From positions 124,001 to 188,000 of the forward strand of contig CAVQBG010000017.1 in NCBI GenBank assembly GCA_963710625.1: a stretch of DNA of 64,000 bases, in the 5' to 3' direction. This document shows positions 9,772-20,247 of the stretch, one piece after another. The notes under the pieces are model-generated. The model worked only from the letters and a program-made list of their open reading frames with translations. It had not been told where the DNA came from and did no database searches. This DNA comes from Sva-07 sp963710625 (GTDB taxonomy: Bacteria > Actinomycetota > Acidimicrobiia > Acidimicrobiales > Ilumatobacteraceae). The number at the start of each line of letters is the position of its first letter. The stretch's first letter is position 1. The position numbers and the translations under genes are program-made.

Positions 9772-12717
9772 ATGGACATCGTGGTGCGCACACCTCACGG
9801 CGACGCCGACGTCCACATCGGGGCGCACGGCGCCCAGAGCACCCTCGGCGATCTCATCGCAGAGGTCACCGGCCAGGCCGTGCCCCGCCTCGCCCGGGTC
9901 GACGACCTGATGGTCGATTGCACCACGCCCCTCGACGAGGTCGGCCTGACGATCGGTTCCCTGGTGGTCACCGACCCGCCGGCGCCGGAGCCGAGCCGGG
10001 CCGACGATGTGCGATTGGTCCAGATCGCGGGTCGCGGCGCCGGCCGGGTCGCGACCTTGTCGCCTGGCGACTACCGGATCGGACCCGGGCGCCGTGCAAG
10101 CGCCGACGAACTCGCGTCCGCACCGGTCGAGCGCACCGCGTTCGAACTGACCGTCGCCACCGACGGCGTCGTCACCGTCGACGCGACACACGCGGCCGAC
10201 GAGGTGCGACTCGGCGGATCACCGCTGCGAGCGACCACTCCCTGGCGTGAGGAGATCGTGACGGTCGCCGGTCGCGCGTTCGTGATCGATCGACGGCCAC
10301 CTCTGGCGACCCGCCGGCCCGCCCCCGCCGACCCCGACGGCACCGTGCCGTTCAGTCGACCACCACGGCGTTCGGGCGAGCCGGCGAGATTGCCGGTGTT
10401 CGATGCGCGTCGCGACGCAATGTCGGCGCTGCCGTCGCTCTGGCAGCGCCGACCGGGCCAACCCGACGCCTACGCGATCCCGATCGGCCTGCGACCCGAT
10501 GACGCCGGCGACCCGCTCACGCTCGAACTCGACCTCTTCGGCGAACGAGCCGTTGCGGTCACCGGAGCAGACGACGAACGCACGGCGATCGCCCGCACGA
10601 TCCTCGTCGAGGCCACGACGCTGCACGGTCCGGCCGATCTCGACGTGGCAATCGTGACGAGCCCCGATCGGGTCGCCGAGTGGGAGTGGGCGAAGTGGCT
10701 GCCGCACCTCCGCCTGGGCGGTGCGCCCGTGATCCTCAGCGAGCCGGACGCCATCGCCGAGTGGGTCACCGGAGCGGCCGGGCATCGGCTCATCTCCTCC
10801 TCGCCGTGGCCGTCGGCGCACCTCACACTGCTCGTCCTCGACGACGCCAACGTCTGGCAACGGCGCAACTCGCCGCTTCGGACCGTGCTGGCATCTCCGC
10901 CTGCCGAGCTGCGCGTCATCGCGTTGTGTGGTGACCCCTCGAGCGCTCCGGCCCTGTGCTCGACCATGATCACTCGCACCGGCAACGACTCCTGGCGGGT
11001 CGCGGCCCTGACGAGCCGCCACGACATCGATGGTGTGATGATCGCGCTCACCGAACCCGAGGTCGCCGGGGAGATCGCTCGAGCCCTTGCACCGCTCGCA
11101 GACGTGGATCTGCCCGCGACGCTTGCGCGGCCCGGTGCCGACGATCCCGCGCATTCGCTGTCCGATCTGCTGGGCGACCTGTCGGGCGACTCGATCAGGC
11201 GCCGCTGGGACGAGGACGATCTGTCAGCGGTCGTGGTGGGCCACCGACGCGATGACGTCGTCACGGTCGACCTCGGTGCCGGCAACCTGCTCGTGACCGG
11301 TTCGGACCCCGGCAACGTGACCCGAACCGCCTCCACCGTGGTGCTGGCCGCCTGCAGTTCCGCCGATCCGGCTTCGACCTGGGTCCTCGATCTGGCGAGT
11401 CCGCGGCACGGCAGCCGATGGGGCCTTGCTGCGCTTCCGCACGCAACCGACCCGGATCTGAACGCTGCCGACATCGACGCCATCGAACCGGATCGACTGG
11501 TCGCCCGACTCCGCCACGTGGCGCAGCAACCCGGCCACCCGCGCCGCATCCTCGTGACCGTCGACCGCACCACCGATCCAGCGCTCGCGGACGCGTTGCT
11601 GGCAGCCACGCTCGGACCGGAGGCAATCGGGGGACTCCTGGTCGTCGTCCTGTCCGATCGTCACACTCGACCTGCGACGACGTTCGCGAGGACGATCGGC
11701 GTCAGGGCATCGCCGACGGCACGACTCGCGACCGTCGCAGTCGGTGACGGTGCGGCCTCGCGGGCGTTCCACCTCGACCGGACCGTCGCGACGTCGGAGC
11801 TGACCATACGACCGGCCGTGCTCGGCCGCCCGCTGACAGCGCTCGAGCATCGCCTCGAACAACGATCCCGCGACGACCGGTCGGCGATGGCGGACGCCGA
11901 ACGGATCGCACAGACGCTGTCGCTGGCGGCGGGCGATCTCGAGCTCCCGACGATGCTCCCTCGGCGCCTCCCGGACAGGGTCGACACCGACGAGTTGTTC
12001 ACCGCCCACGTCGGCGACGGCGTCCCGATCGGGCTCGTCGACGCTCCAGCCACCGAGCCACTCGCGCTGTGGTGGCAGCCCGAACCTGGCATCGTGCTGG
12101 CGTTCGGCGCGGTGCGCTCGGGTGTCGACGACGTGATCTCCACGATCGTGCTGGGCGTCGTCGACCGCTTCGGCGATGACGACGTCCGCGTGGTCCTCGT
12201 CGATCATTCCGCAGGCCGTCGACGTGTGGTCGCATCGCTGTCGCAGTGTTCGCTGGTGGTCGACCCCGAGCGTGACGACGACGTCACCGCCCTCGTTGCG
12301 TTGCTCGCCGAGCCGCGCGCCGTCGCCGACCCGACGCTGGTCGTGCTCATCGACGATGTCGGGCGGCTGCGCACCCACGCCGCCGCCGCCGGTCGGGGAG
12401 CCGAACTCGATGCGGCGCTCGGAGACGCGGCGGTACGGGCACGGTGCGCGATCGTCGCCGTCGCCCGGTCGATCGACGCGCCGGGGCCGCTCCTCACGCC
12501 CGGATCACAACGGTACGTCGGCACGATGGCCGACCCTGCCGAGGCTCATCGACTCGGTGTGTCGCTTCCCGTCGACGGCCCTCGCGGCCGGTGCCGACAG
12601 GTCCCGGGCGGGCAACTCGTGCAACTGGCAGTTCCCGATCGACCGATCACGACATCGCTTCCTCAACGGCTCGCGGAGCCCCAGCAACGTTCCAGCTCAC
12701 GCGAGGAGCCGTCATGA
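9772..12717 (+). CDS. FtsK/EccC-like protein with degenerate nucleotide-binding sites
   Basis: A 981-residue protein. I place the start at ATG 9772 because TAGTCT (9759-9764) lies 7 nt upstream, fitting a leaderless start; the frame is open back to 9670. The N-terminal 90 residues look like a ubiquitin-like domain and 100-190 like an FHA domain, as in EssC/EccC proteins. Three P-loop modules follow, but all three Walker A positions have lost GxxGxGK(S/T): GADDERT, GSDPGNVT and GAVRSGVDD. A Walker B-like strand survives in the last module (LVVLIDD). The protein resembles the ATPase core of type VII secretion, yet should not hydrolyse ATP at canonical sites. No WXG100 gene is visible nearby. 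Confidence 0.65.
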   Translation: MDIVVRTPHGDADVHIGAHGAQSTLGDLIAEVTGQAVPRLARVDDLMVDCTTPLDEVGLTIGSLVVTDPPAPEPSRADDVRLVQIAGRGAGRVATLSPGDYRIGPGRRASADELASAPVERTAFELTVATDGVVTVDATHAADEVRLGGSPLRATTPWREEIVTVAGRAFVIDRRPPLATRRPAPADPDGTVPFSRPPRRSGEPARLPVFDARRDAMSALPSLWQRRPGQPDAYAIPIGLRPDDAGDPLTLELDLFGERAVAVTGADDERTAIARTILVEATTLHGPADLDVAIVTSPDRVAEWEWAKWLPHLRLGGAPVILSEPDAIAEWVTGAAGHRLISSSPWPSAHLTLLVLDDANVWQRRNSPLRTVLASPPAELRVIALCGDPSSAPALCSTMITRTGNDSWRVAALTSRHDIDGVMIALTEPEVAGEIARALAPLADVDLPATLARPGADDPAHSLSDLLGDLSGDSIRRRWDEDDLSAVVVGHRRDDVVTVDLGAGNLLVTGSDPGNVTRTASTVVLAACSSADPASTWVLDLASPRHGSRWGLAALPHATDPDLNAADIDAIEPDRLVARLRHVAQQPGHPRRILVTVDRTTDPALADALLAATLGPEAIGGLLVVVLSDRHTRPATTFARTIGVRASPTARLATVAVGDGAASRAFHLDRTVATSELTIRPAVLGRPLTALEHRLEQRSRDDRSAMADAERIAQTLSLAAGDLELPTMLPRRLPDRVDTDELFTAHVGDGVPIGLVDAPATEPLALWWQPEPGIVLAFGAVRSGVDDVISTIVLGVVDRFGDDDVRVVLVDHSAGRRRVVASLSQCSLVVDPERDDDVTALVALLAEPRAVADPTLVVLIDDVGRLRTHAAAAGRGAELDAALGDAAVRARCAIVAVARSIDAPGPLLTPGSQRYVGTMADPAEAHRLGVSLPVDGPRGRCRQVPGGQLVQLAVPDRPITTSLPQRLAEPQQRSSSREEPS

Positions 12718-13733
12718 ACCACTCCCTGTCCCGGCGCGGTGACGGCGTCGGGCTCGAGTTCACCCGCCGCGTGGTGCGCGGCGTCCGCCTGGCTGCGGGC
12801 CACGACGGCAGGCTGGTCGCCGCTGCCGAGGCCGCGGTGCCCGACGTCACCGACGACCGCTCGGTCGTGGATGCGCTGGTACGCGTCCGTGCCGATCTCG
12901 GCGATCTCGGCCAGACCACCCGCATCGCCACCTTTCCTCCGGCGAGCACACTGCATCGGATCGACGTCACCGGCCGGACGGGCGTCGAGCTGAACACGGC
13001 GAGGGCCGACCTGATGCGGCGACACGGCATCGCGTCGACGGTGTTGCTCGACGACGGTCCCCGTCGGTGGCTGGTGGCAGTGCGATGGGACGAGACATTC
13101 GTGCGCCGCCTGGAGCAGCTCGCCGAACGAGCCGGCTTCGCCGATGTGACCGCCGAACCGAGCCCGATCGCGATCGCTCGCGTCGTCGGAACCGACGTGT
13201 CACGCGTGCGACGCGACAGCACGACCGACGAGTCGTTCGAGTTGCTGTGCGCCGCCGGCCAGCCCGTGATCGCAGGTGCCGTCGATTCGGTCGGCCGGGT
13301 CGCCCCGACCCTCCTGCTGGCCACCGACAGCTTCTCGACGAGCTGGTTCGACGACATCGAGGATGCCGCGGAGTTGCTGGCCGAGCTGCACCGATTCGTC
13401 GGTTCGCTCGACGTGGCACCGACCGACGGCCGACTCGGCGAGCTGTGGTTGGCGGGGACGCCCTTCCCTCCGTTTCCTCCGCACGATGTCCGAGCACCGG
13501 AGCGTCAGTGCGTGGCGCTCGGAGCGGCGGTCGGCGCAGCTGGGCTCGCCGGACGACTGCGACCCGTCGACATGTTGACCCCGCTCGCTCCCGCCGTCGA
13601 CCCCAGCGGTCGGCCGTGGGCGGTCGAACGCATGTCGAGCCTGCCACCACCTTCCGCTCCCGAGACGATCGGACCGATCAGGCGGATGGCCAGCCGGGTG
13701 CTGCCTCGACGGAGGCCTGAGCGCGGAGGGTGA
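12714..13733 (+). CDS. Protein of unknown function coupled to the FtsK-like gene
   Basis: A 339-residue protein. The ATG at 12714 overlaps the previous stop as ATGA and is preceded by GAGGAG, so translation is coupled to the FtsK-like protein and the two probably work together. No signal peptide or membrane segment is seen. Residues from about 15 (FTRRVVRGVRLAAG) and the end (LGAAVGAAGLAGRL) faintly recall the first strand and last helix of actin-like PilM/GspL proteins, whose length is similar. That is only an impression and no ATP-binding phosphate loops can be named. The C-terminus is Arg-rich and basic. Confidence 0.6.
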   Translation: MNHSLSRRGDGVGLEFTRRVVRGVRLAAGHDGRLVAAAEAAVPDVTDDRSVVDALVRVRADLGDLGQTTRIATFPPASTLHRIDVTGRTGVELNTARADLMRRHGIASTVLLDDGPRRWLVAVRWDETFVRRLEQLAERAGFADVTAEPSPIAIARVVGTDVSRVRRDSTTDESFELLCAAGQPVIAGAVDSVGRVAPTLLLATDSFSTSWFDDIEDAAELLAELHRFVGSLDVAPTDGRLGELWLAGTPFPPFPPHDVRAPERQCVALGAAVGAAGLAGRLRPVDMLTPLAPAVDPSGRPWAVERMSSLPPPSAPETIGPIRRMASRVLPRRRPERGG

Positions 13734-13735
13734 AT

Positions 13736-14146
13736 TCAGTCGTCGAAGATCGACGGACGTTCACCGAACACAGCGACGGCCTGACGCAGCGGGACGAGAT
13801 CCGCACCGGACCGCCGGCCCTCCGCGGCTTCGATGGCGTGCTTCGCAATGTCGCGAGCGTGGTCGAGTTCGGCTCGCAGACGGGCGTTCTCGATCTCGAG
13901 GTGCATCACGCGCCGGATGCCTTCGAGGTTCATCCCCTCGTCGGTGAGTTCGGAGATCCGCTTCAGGATCGCGATGTCGGCGTCGCTGTAGCGGCGATTG
14001 CCACCCTCGGTCCGCGCCGGCGTGACCAGTCCGCGGCGTTCGTAGATGCGCAGGGTCTGCGGGTGCATTCCGGCGAGTTCGGCGGCGACCGAGATCACGT
14101 AGACCGCCCGGGTCCGGGACCGTTCGTTCGCGTCGGATGCGCTCAT
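13736..14146 (-). CDS. hspR: HspR, MerR-family heat-shock repressor
   Basis: A 136-residue MerR-type regulator. The winged helix covers about residues 14-85 with YVISVAAELAGMHPQTLRIYE and then GGNRRYS, typical of HspR, which represses the dnaK operon together with DnaK by binding HAIR sites. A coiled region (about 88-118) follows. It is the last gene of dnaK-grpE-dnaJ-hspR. Its ATG overlaps the dnaJ stop (ATGA), the standard actinobacterial layout. A HAIR-type inverted repeat is present upstream of dnaK at 17935-17955, supporting autoregulation of this operon. Confidence 0.92.
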   Translation of the reverse strand: MSASDANERSRTRAVYVISVAAELAGMHPQTLRIYERRGLVTPARTEGGNRRYSDADIAILKRISELTDEGMNLEGIRRVMHLEIENARLRAELDHARDIAKHAIEAAEGRRSGADLVPLRQAVAVFGERPSIFDD

Positions 14147-15279
14147 GGCAGTGAACTCCTCGGATTCACCGTAGTCGCGGCGGCGAGTTGCTCGATCGCC
14201 GCCCGTTGTTCGTCGTTCAGTTCTGTCGGGACCTGCACCTCGACCGTCACGATCAGGTCGCCCGTGTGCTTCGCCGTGGAGATGCCCTTGTTGCGCACGC
14301 GGTGGCGGCTCCCCGACGGGGTGCCGGGCTTGAGGCGCAACGTCACTCGTTGACCCTCGAGGGTCGGTACGTCGATGTCGCCACCGAGTGCCGCTTCGGC
14401 GAAGGTGACCGGCACGGTCACCGTGAGGTTGTCACCGCTGCGACCGAAGAGGGCGTGGGGCATCACCTTGAGCTCCACGAGGAGATCACCCGCCGGTCCA
14501 CCGCTGCGACCGGGCCCGCCTCGACCCTTCAGCCGAATCGTCTGGCCGTCCTTGACCCCGGCGGGGATGCGGGTCTTGACCTCGCGTTGGCGTGCTTCGA
14601 TCCCCGAGCCCCGACACGTGGGGCACGGGTCCTCGACGCGCACACCCTGGCCGCCGCACACCCGGCACGGCGTGGAGAAGGAGAACATCCCCTGGTTGTC
14701 GTCGACCACGCCGCGGCCCCCACATGTCGAGCACATCACCGGCGAGGTCCCGGGCTTGGCGCCCGATCCGTGGCAGGTCGAACACTGGGCGTCGGTGGTG
14801 AGATAGAGGGTGGTGGTGATGCCGCGAGCGGCGTCTTCGAACGAGACCGTCAGCTGTGCGGTGATGTCGGATCCCCGCCGGGGACCGACACCGGATGCTG
14901 CACCACCCCGGCTACCTCCTGCACCGCCCCGGCCGAACATGTTGCCGAAGAGGTCACCGAGACCGCCACCGCCCATGTCCTCGACGTTGAACGTGAATCC
15001 GCCGGCGCCGGGTGCGCCGCGTCCGCCCATGCCTGCCATCGGGCCCATCGCACGGACCTCGTCGTACTCCTTGCGCTTGGCCTCGTCGCCGAGGACGTCG
15101 TACGCGGCGGCGAGGTCCTTGAACTTCTCCTCCGCGGCGGCGTCGCCCGGGTTCTTGTCGGGGTGGAGGTCGCGAGCGAGCTTGCGGTACGCCTTGGTGA
15201 TCTCCTTGGCGGTCGCGCCCTTCTCGACACCCAGCGTCTTGTAGTAGTCCTTCTCGAACCATTCACGTTGTGCGGTCAT
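14143..15279 (-). CDS. dnaJ: Chaperone DnaJ
   Basis: A 378-residue type I J-protein that stimulates the DnaK ATPase and delivers substrates. The J domain (about 10-75) has the HPD motif in LHPDKNPGD. A Gly-rich linker (about 85-130) follows, then four zinc-finger repeats CSTCHGSG, CSTCGGRG, CRVCGGQG and CPTCRGSG, then the C-terminal substrate-binding domains. A very strong ribosome-binding site (GAGGAGGTGATC) precedes the ATG. Unlike the dnaJ-hspR pair, dnaJ is separated from grpE by about 50 bp holding a perfect palindrome (15301-15333). Confidence 0.95.
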   Translation of the reverse strand: MTAQREWFEKDYYKTLGVEKGATAKEITKAYRKLARDLHPDKNPGDAAAEEKFKDLAAAYDVLGDEAKRKEYDEVRAMGPMAGMGGRGAPGAGGFTFNVEDMGGGGLGDLFGNMFGRGGAGGSRGGAASGVGPRRGSDITAQLTVSFEDAARGITTTLYLTTDAQCSTCHGSGAKPGTSPVMCSTCGGRGVVDDNQGMFSFSTPCRVCGGQGVRVEDPCPTCRGSGIEARQREVKTRIPAGVKDGQTIRLKGRGGPGRSGGPAGDLLVELKVMPHALFGRSGDNLTVTVPVTFAEAALGGDIDVPTLEGQRVTLRLKPGTPSGSRHRVRNKGISTAKHTGDLIVTVEVQVPTELNDEQRAAIEQLAAATTVNPRSSLP

Positions 15280-15300
15280 CGGTGATCACCTCCTCTCGTC

Positions 15301-15333
15301 GATTGCACCAGGGGTCTGATCCCTGGTGCAATC
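15301..15333. repeat. Perfect 13-bp-arm palindrome with GGGGTCTGATCCC core
   Basis: Arms 15301-15313 and 15321-15333 are perfectly complementary around a 7-nt centre. It lies between grpE and dnaJ and overlaps the last codon of grpE. It could form an intra-operon hairpin that stabilises or attenuates the message. Its core is shared with palindromes at 27637, 44648 and 45917, so it belongs to a dispersed family rather than being a private terminator; no T-run follows. Confidence 0.8.
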
Positions 15334-15952
15334 AGTCCTTTGTCTTGACCATGGCGGCGCGGAGGACCTTGCCCTTCCAGGTGTAGCCACTGCGCAACAC
15401 CTGGGCCACGATCGGCTCGCCGCCGTCGCCGGGCTCGTGGGCCACCGCCTCGGCGAACTCGGGATCGAACGGCTTGTCCTCGAGATCCAGGGTCTCGAGG
15501 CCGTGCTTCTTCAACTCGACGAGCATCTGGTTGAGCAGCGGCCCGATCTCCTCGGGATGGCGCAGGTACGCCGCCTCCGCGGCGTCGAGCACCGGAAGCA
15601 GCGCCTCGGCGAGCCGGCCCGAGGCGCGGTCGGCTTCGGCGAGCGACTGAGCCGCCGCGCGACGTCGGTAGTTGTCGAAGTCGGCCTGGACCCGTTGGGC
15701 GAGGCCCTTGTACTCCTCACGCTCGGCGAGCAGTGCCGGCACGTCGACGTCGGAGAAGTCGATCTCGCCGACGATCGCATCGAAGTCGTCGCCGGGTTCA
15801 GCCGGGCGCAGCATCGAGTCGGTGACGTCGTCGATCTCGCTGGAGCGCTCCGCGAGGTCGTCGAGGTCGCCGAAGTCGTCGTCGACCGGGTCACCCGGTG
15901 TCGCCGGATCCTGATCGGGCTTCTCGGGCGGGTCGACCATGTCGCCGTCCAT
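15332..15952 (-). CDS. grpE: GrpE nucleotide exchange factor
   Basis: A 206-residue GrpE. The acidic, disordered N-terminus (about 1-80) is longer than in E. coli. It is followed by the long helix (ALLAEREEYKGLAQRVQADFDNYRRR) and the C-terminal beta domain ending in the typical GYTWKGKVLRAAMVKT. It releases ADP from DnaK. It lies 7 bp downstream of dnaK, so the two are co-transcribed. Confidence 0.93.
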   Translation of the reverse strand: MDGDMVDPPEKPDQDPATPGDPVDDDFGDLDDLAERSSEIDDVTDSMLRPAEPGDDFDAIVGEIDFSDVDVPALLAEREEYKGLAQRVQADFDNYRRRAAAQSLAEADRASGRLAEALLPVLDAAEAAYLRHPEEIGPLLNQMLVELKKHGLETLDLEDKPFDPEFAEAVAHEPGDGGEPIVAQVLRSGYTWKGKVLRAAMVKTKD

Positions 15953-15959
15953 GCCGCGG

Positions 15960-17813
<1,854 letters not shown>

Positions 17814-17889
17814 GGTGTGCTCCTCTTGCGGGTGACGGTGTTGCTGGGGGATGAGAACCTTGCGAGCGTGTCATGCCCGCCGGTTCATC

Positions 17890-17918
17890 ATGATACGGAG
17901 CGATCAAGTCGACGACAA
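17890..17918 (-). promoter_or_regulatory. Housekeeping-type promoter of the dnaK operon
   Basis: On the minus strand TTGTCG (17913-17918) and TATCAT (17890-17895) are separated by exactly 17 nt, 77 bp before the dnaK ATG. Both hexamers are close to the sigma-70 type consensus. The position, just downstream of the HAIR repeat, makes it the probable heat-shock promoter. Confidence 0.7.
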
Positions 17919-17934
17919 CTCGGGTAGTAGGTTT

Positions 17935-17955
17935 CTTGAGTCACTTCGACTCAGG
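17935..17955. promoter_or_regulatory. HAIR operator (HspR-binding inverted repeat)
   Basis: The sequence reads CTTGAGT, 7 nt, ACTCAGG. The known HAIR consensus is CTTGAGT-N7-ACTCAAG, so 13 of 14 arm positions match. It lies 16 bp upstream of the -35 element of dnaK and 7 bp after the end of cdd. HspR is encoded at the end of the same operon. Confidence 0.88.
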
Positions 17956-17962
17956 TTATCCC

Positions 17963-18382
17963 TCAGTGGTCGTGGTCGAGGAACTCCGGGCCGAACGAGT
18001 GCGGCAGCAGGTCACCCACCGTCATCGACACGGTCGGCCCCGACGCTGCCACGGCATGCACCGCGACCTCCGGGCCCGCGAACTCTCGAATGCGCTGACG
18101 ACACCCACCGCACGGGGTTCCGGGCTGGTCACCGTCGGTCACCACCACGATCTCGACGATCGATCGCTCGCCGGCGAGGACCATCGCAGCGATCGCTCCG
18201 GCCTCGGCGCACGACCCGAGCGGATACGCCGCGTTCTCGACGTTGCACCCTGCGATCACCGCACCCGTACCGGTCCGGATCGCTGCGCCGACCCGGTAGT
18301 GCGAGTACGGACAGTACGCCTGCTCGTGCGCGGCGGCCGCCGCCGCCAACAACTCCGGATCCGGATCACGCCGATCGCTCAT
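17963..18382 (-). CDS. cdd: Cytidine deaminase
   Basis: A 139-residue homotetrameric-type cytidine deaminase, which converts cytidine to uridine in pyrimidine salvage. The substrate loop CNVENAAYP (46-54) is followed by the zinc/catalytic motif CAE (58-60) and the second zinc motif PCGGC (Cys91, Cys94). The usual CAER is CAEA here, a mild variation. It lies upstream of dnaK in the same direction, with the HAIR/promoter region in between. Confidence 0.92.
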   Translation of the reverse strand: MSDRRDPDPELLAAAAAAHEQAYCPYSHYRVGAAIRTGTGAVIAGCNVENAAYPLGSCAEAGAIAAMVLAGERSIVEIVVVTDGDQPGTPCGGCRQRIREFAGPEVAVHAVAASGPTVSMTVGDLLPHSFGPEFLDHDH

Positions 18383-18439
18383 GACCCCATCATCGCTCCC
18401 GCTGCAACGAGGACCACGAGTGTGCCGACCCGCGGGTCG

Positions 18440-20182
18440 TCATGCCGCCGAACCGGACGGCGTCGCAACCTCAAAGCGAAGGGTCATCGAGTCGTTGCCA
18501 CCACGATCGTGGCGGACCGACACGACGACCTCGGTACCGGTCGATGCCCGCACGAGCCAGCTGCAGGTCGTCCGGTCCGGGGTGCCCTCCGTCGCGTTCA
18601 TGAACCGCGCCGCCGAACTCCCGGCGAGCTGTCCGAGCATCCGTCGCCGCGGACCATCGAGCACCTCCACTCCGCCGCCGGAGGCGGGCGCGGCGTGAAC
18701 GTCAGCCACGATCGGTCGGACGAGATCGTGCGAGCGTGCGTGCGCCGACACCGTCGTGGGAAGCCAGCCCGTGTTCGCGACGCCGATCGTCACCCTCCAG
18801 GTTCCGTCGCCGACCGCCTCGACGTTCGAGTGACGGATCTCGACCCGAGGTGCGGCAAGCGCCTGGGCCACCGCGAAATCGGCGTGACGGTCGACCTCGT
18901 CGCACAGCAGGTGCCGGGGCGGATTGGTCCACGAGTGCAGCTGGTTCCAGCCACCGAGTTCGACCGGCCCGAGTTGCGGGTGCTCGAACGGGTACCACTC
19001 GACGAATCCCCGTGTGCGCGGGCCGTCGTCGGGCAGCGCTTCGAGCCACCGCGCCACCGCGAGCCGTTCGGCGTCGGTGGGGCCGGTGTACCAGAAGTGG
19101 GTCGACTGCTTCTCGCCGGTTGCGGCGTGGACGATGTCCCAGAACTCGGTGGTCCATCCGAACACGCCGAGGTGCTCGTACGCCCAGTCGTCGGACGCGC
19201 CACTCATCGTCTGCGTCGGGTCCCAGGTGAAGTCCTCGTACACCGAGTGCGACGGGTACCCCGTGAGTTCGGTGCCGATCGCGGCCAGTTGCTTCCACGT
19301 CCACACGTCGCCCGGAGGCAACTTCGAGTCGGGCTGGGTCGACGACGGCCGCAGGATCACCCCACCGCTGGTGTGGAAGGCGTTGAACCCACAGATGTTC
19401 GGCCGGGCGACGATCGCACGGACCAGGGCGTCGATCTCGGGTTCCGACAGCGGATGGTCGCCCGAACCCGGGACCCTGGCTCCCCAGCCGGCGGGGAAGT
19501 TGCGGTTGAGGTCGAGCCCTTCGGGGGCGGGAGGGGCGGGCACGCTGAAGCCGTCGAAGTCCTCGATGACGCCTTCGTCGAGCACCCGGTAGCGGGGGGT
19601 GTCCGCGGTGGCACCGGTGAGCGGCACCGGCACCAGCACGCGGGCGTCGTCGGTGTGTGGCATCCACGGACCGTCCGGGTCGGGGAAGCGCATCTGGAGG
19701 ATGCGCCCGTCGCCGTCGACGTCCTCCTCGTGGAGGCCCGGCCAGCGGTGCGCGTCGGCGAACGGCCAGGGCCGCACGCTCGATCGGCGAAAGCGCGGGC
19801 GGTCGGCGAGCACCCACTCGGCACCGTCGGGGTTCACCCGCGGCACGACGTAGAACGTGCGGGTCCGCAGCGCCCGCGTGATCGTCTCGTCGCCGGCACG
19901 ATGTCCATCGACGAGACGCTGGAGGAGGCGGCAGGCGGCCACGGTCGCCGTCAACTCCACGGCGTGGATGCTGGCGTCGATCCAGTGCGCCGGCTTGCCC
20001 GCATGATCGCCGGTCGACGAATCGGTGACGGTCACGATCAACAGATCGCGCCCCTCGTAGGACCGTCCGTAGGTCTCGACCGCGACGAGATCGGGGTGAG
20101 CCGCCGCCAACCGATCGATCCACTCGACGAGTTCGGCGTAGCGGAGATAACGGTCGAAGGCGTACTCGATCGGCATGGACAC
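18440..20182 (-). CDS. M14-family zinc carboxypeptidase
   Basis: A 580-residue metallocarboxypeptidase. The start is GTG 20182, with ATG 20176 as an alternative. The zinc motif HxxE is in DASIHAVELT near residue 70, in the position of the family's NIHAREW-type motif; a substrate-site pattern VNPDGAEW (about 115) and the catalytic region WTTEFWD (about 345) follow. After the catalytic domain, residues from about 440 on look like a beta-sandwich (VEIRHSNVEAVGDGTWRVTI). No export signal is visible, so it may be cytoplasmic, unlike many M14 enzymes. It probably trims C-terminal residues of peptides or peptidoglycan stems. Confidence 0.8.
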   Translation of the reverse strand: MSMPIEYAFDRYLRYAELVEWIDRLAAAHPDLVAVETYGRSYEGRDLLIVTVTDSSTGDHAGKPAHWIDASIHAVELTATVAACRLLQRLVDGHRAGDETITRALRTRTFYVVPRVNPDGAEWVLADRPRFRRSSVRPWPFADAHRWPGLHEEDVDGDGRILQMRFPDPDGPWMPHTDDARVLVPVPLTGATADTPRYRVLDEGVIEDFDGFSVPAPPAPEGLDLNRNFPAGWGARVPGSGDHPLSEPEIDALVRAIVARPNICGFNAFHTSGGVILRPSSTQPDSKLPPGDVWTWKQLAAIGTELTGYPSHSVYEDFTWDPTQTMSGASDDWAYEHLGVFGWTTEFWDIVHAATGEKQSTHFWYTGPTDAERLAVARWLEALPDDGPRTRGFVEWYPFEHPQLGPVELGGWNQLHSWTNPPRHLLCDEVDRHADFAVAQALAAPRVEIRHSNVEAVGDGTWRVTIGVANTGWLPTTVSAHARSHDLVRPIVADVHAAPASGGGVEVLDGPRRRMLGQLAGSSAARFMNATEGTPDRTTCSWLVRASTGTEVVVSVRHDRGGNDSMTLRFEVATPSGSAA

Positions 20183-20247
20183 AGCGGCAGACTACGCCCC
20201 GCCAGGATGCGAGAACCCACGTTCCACAGGTCCAGTACCGTGACGGG

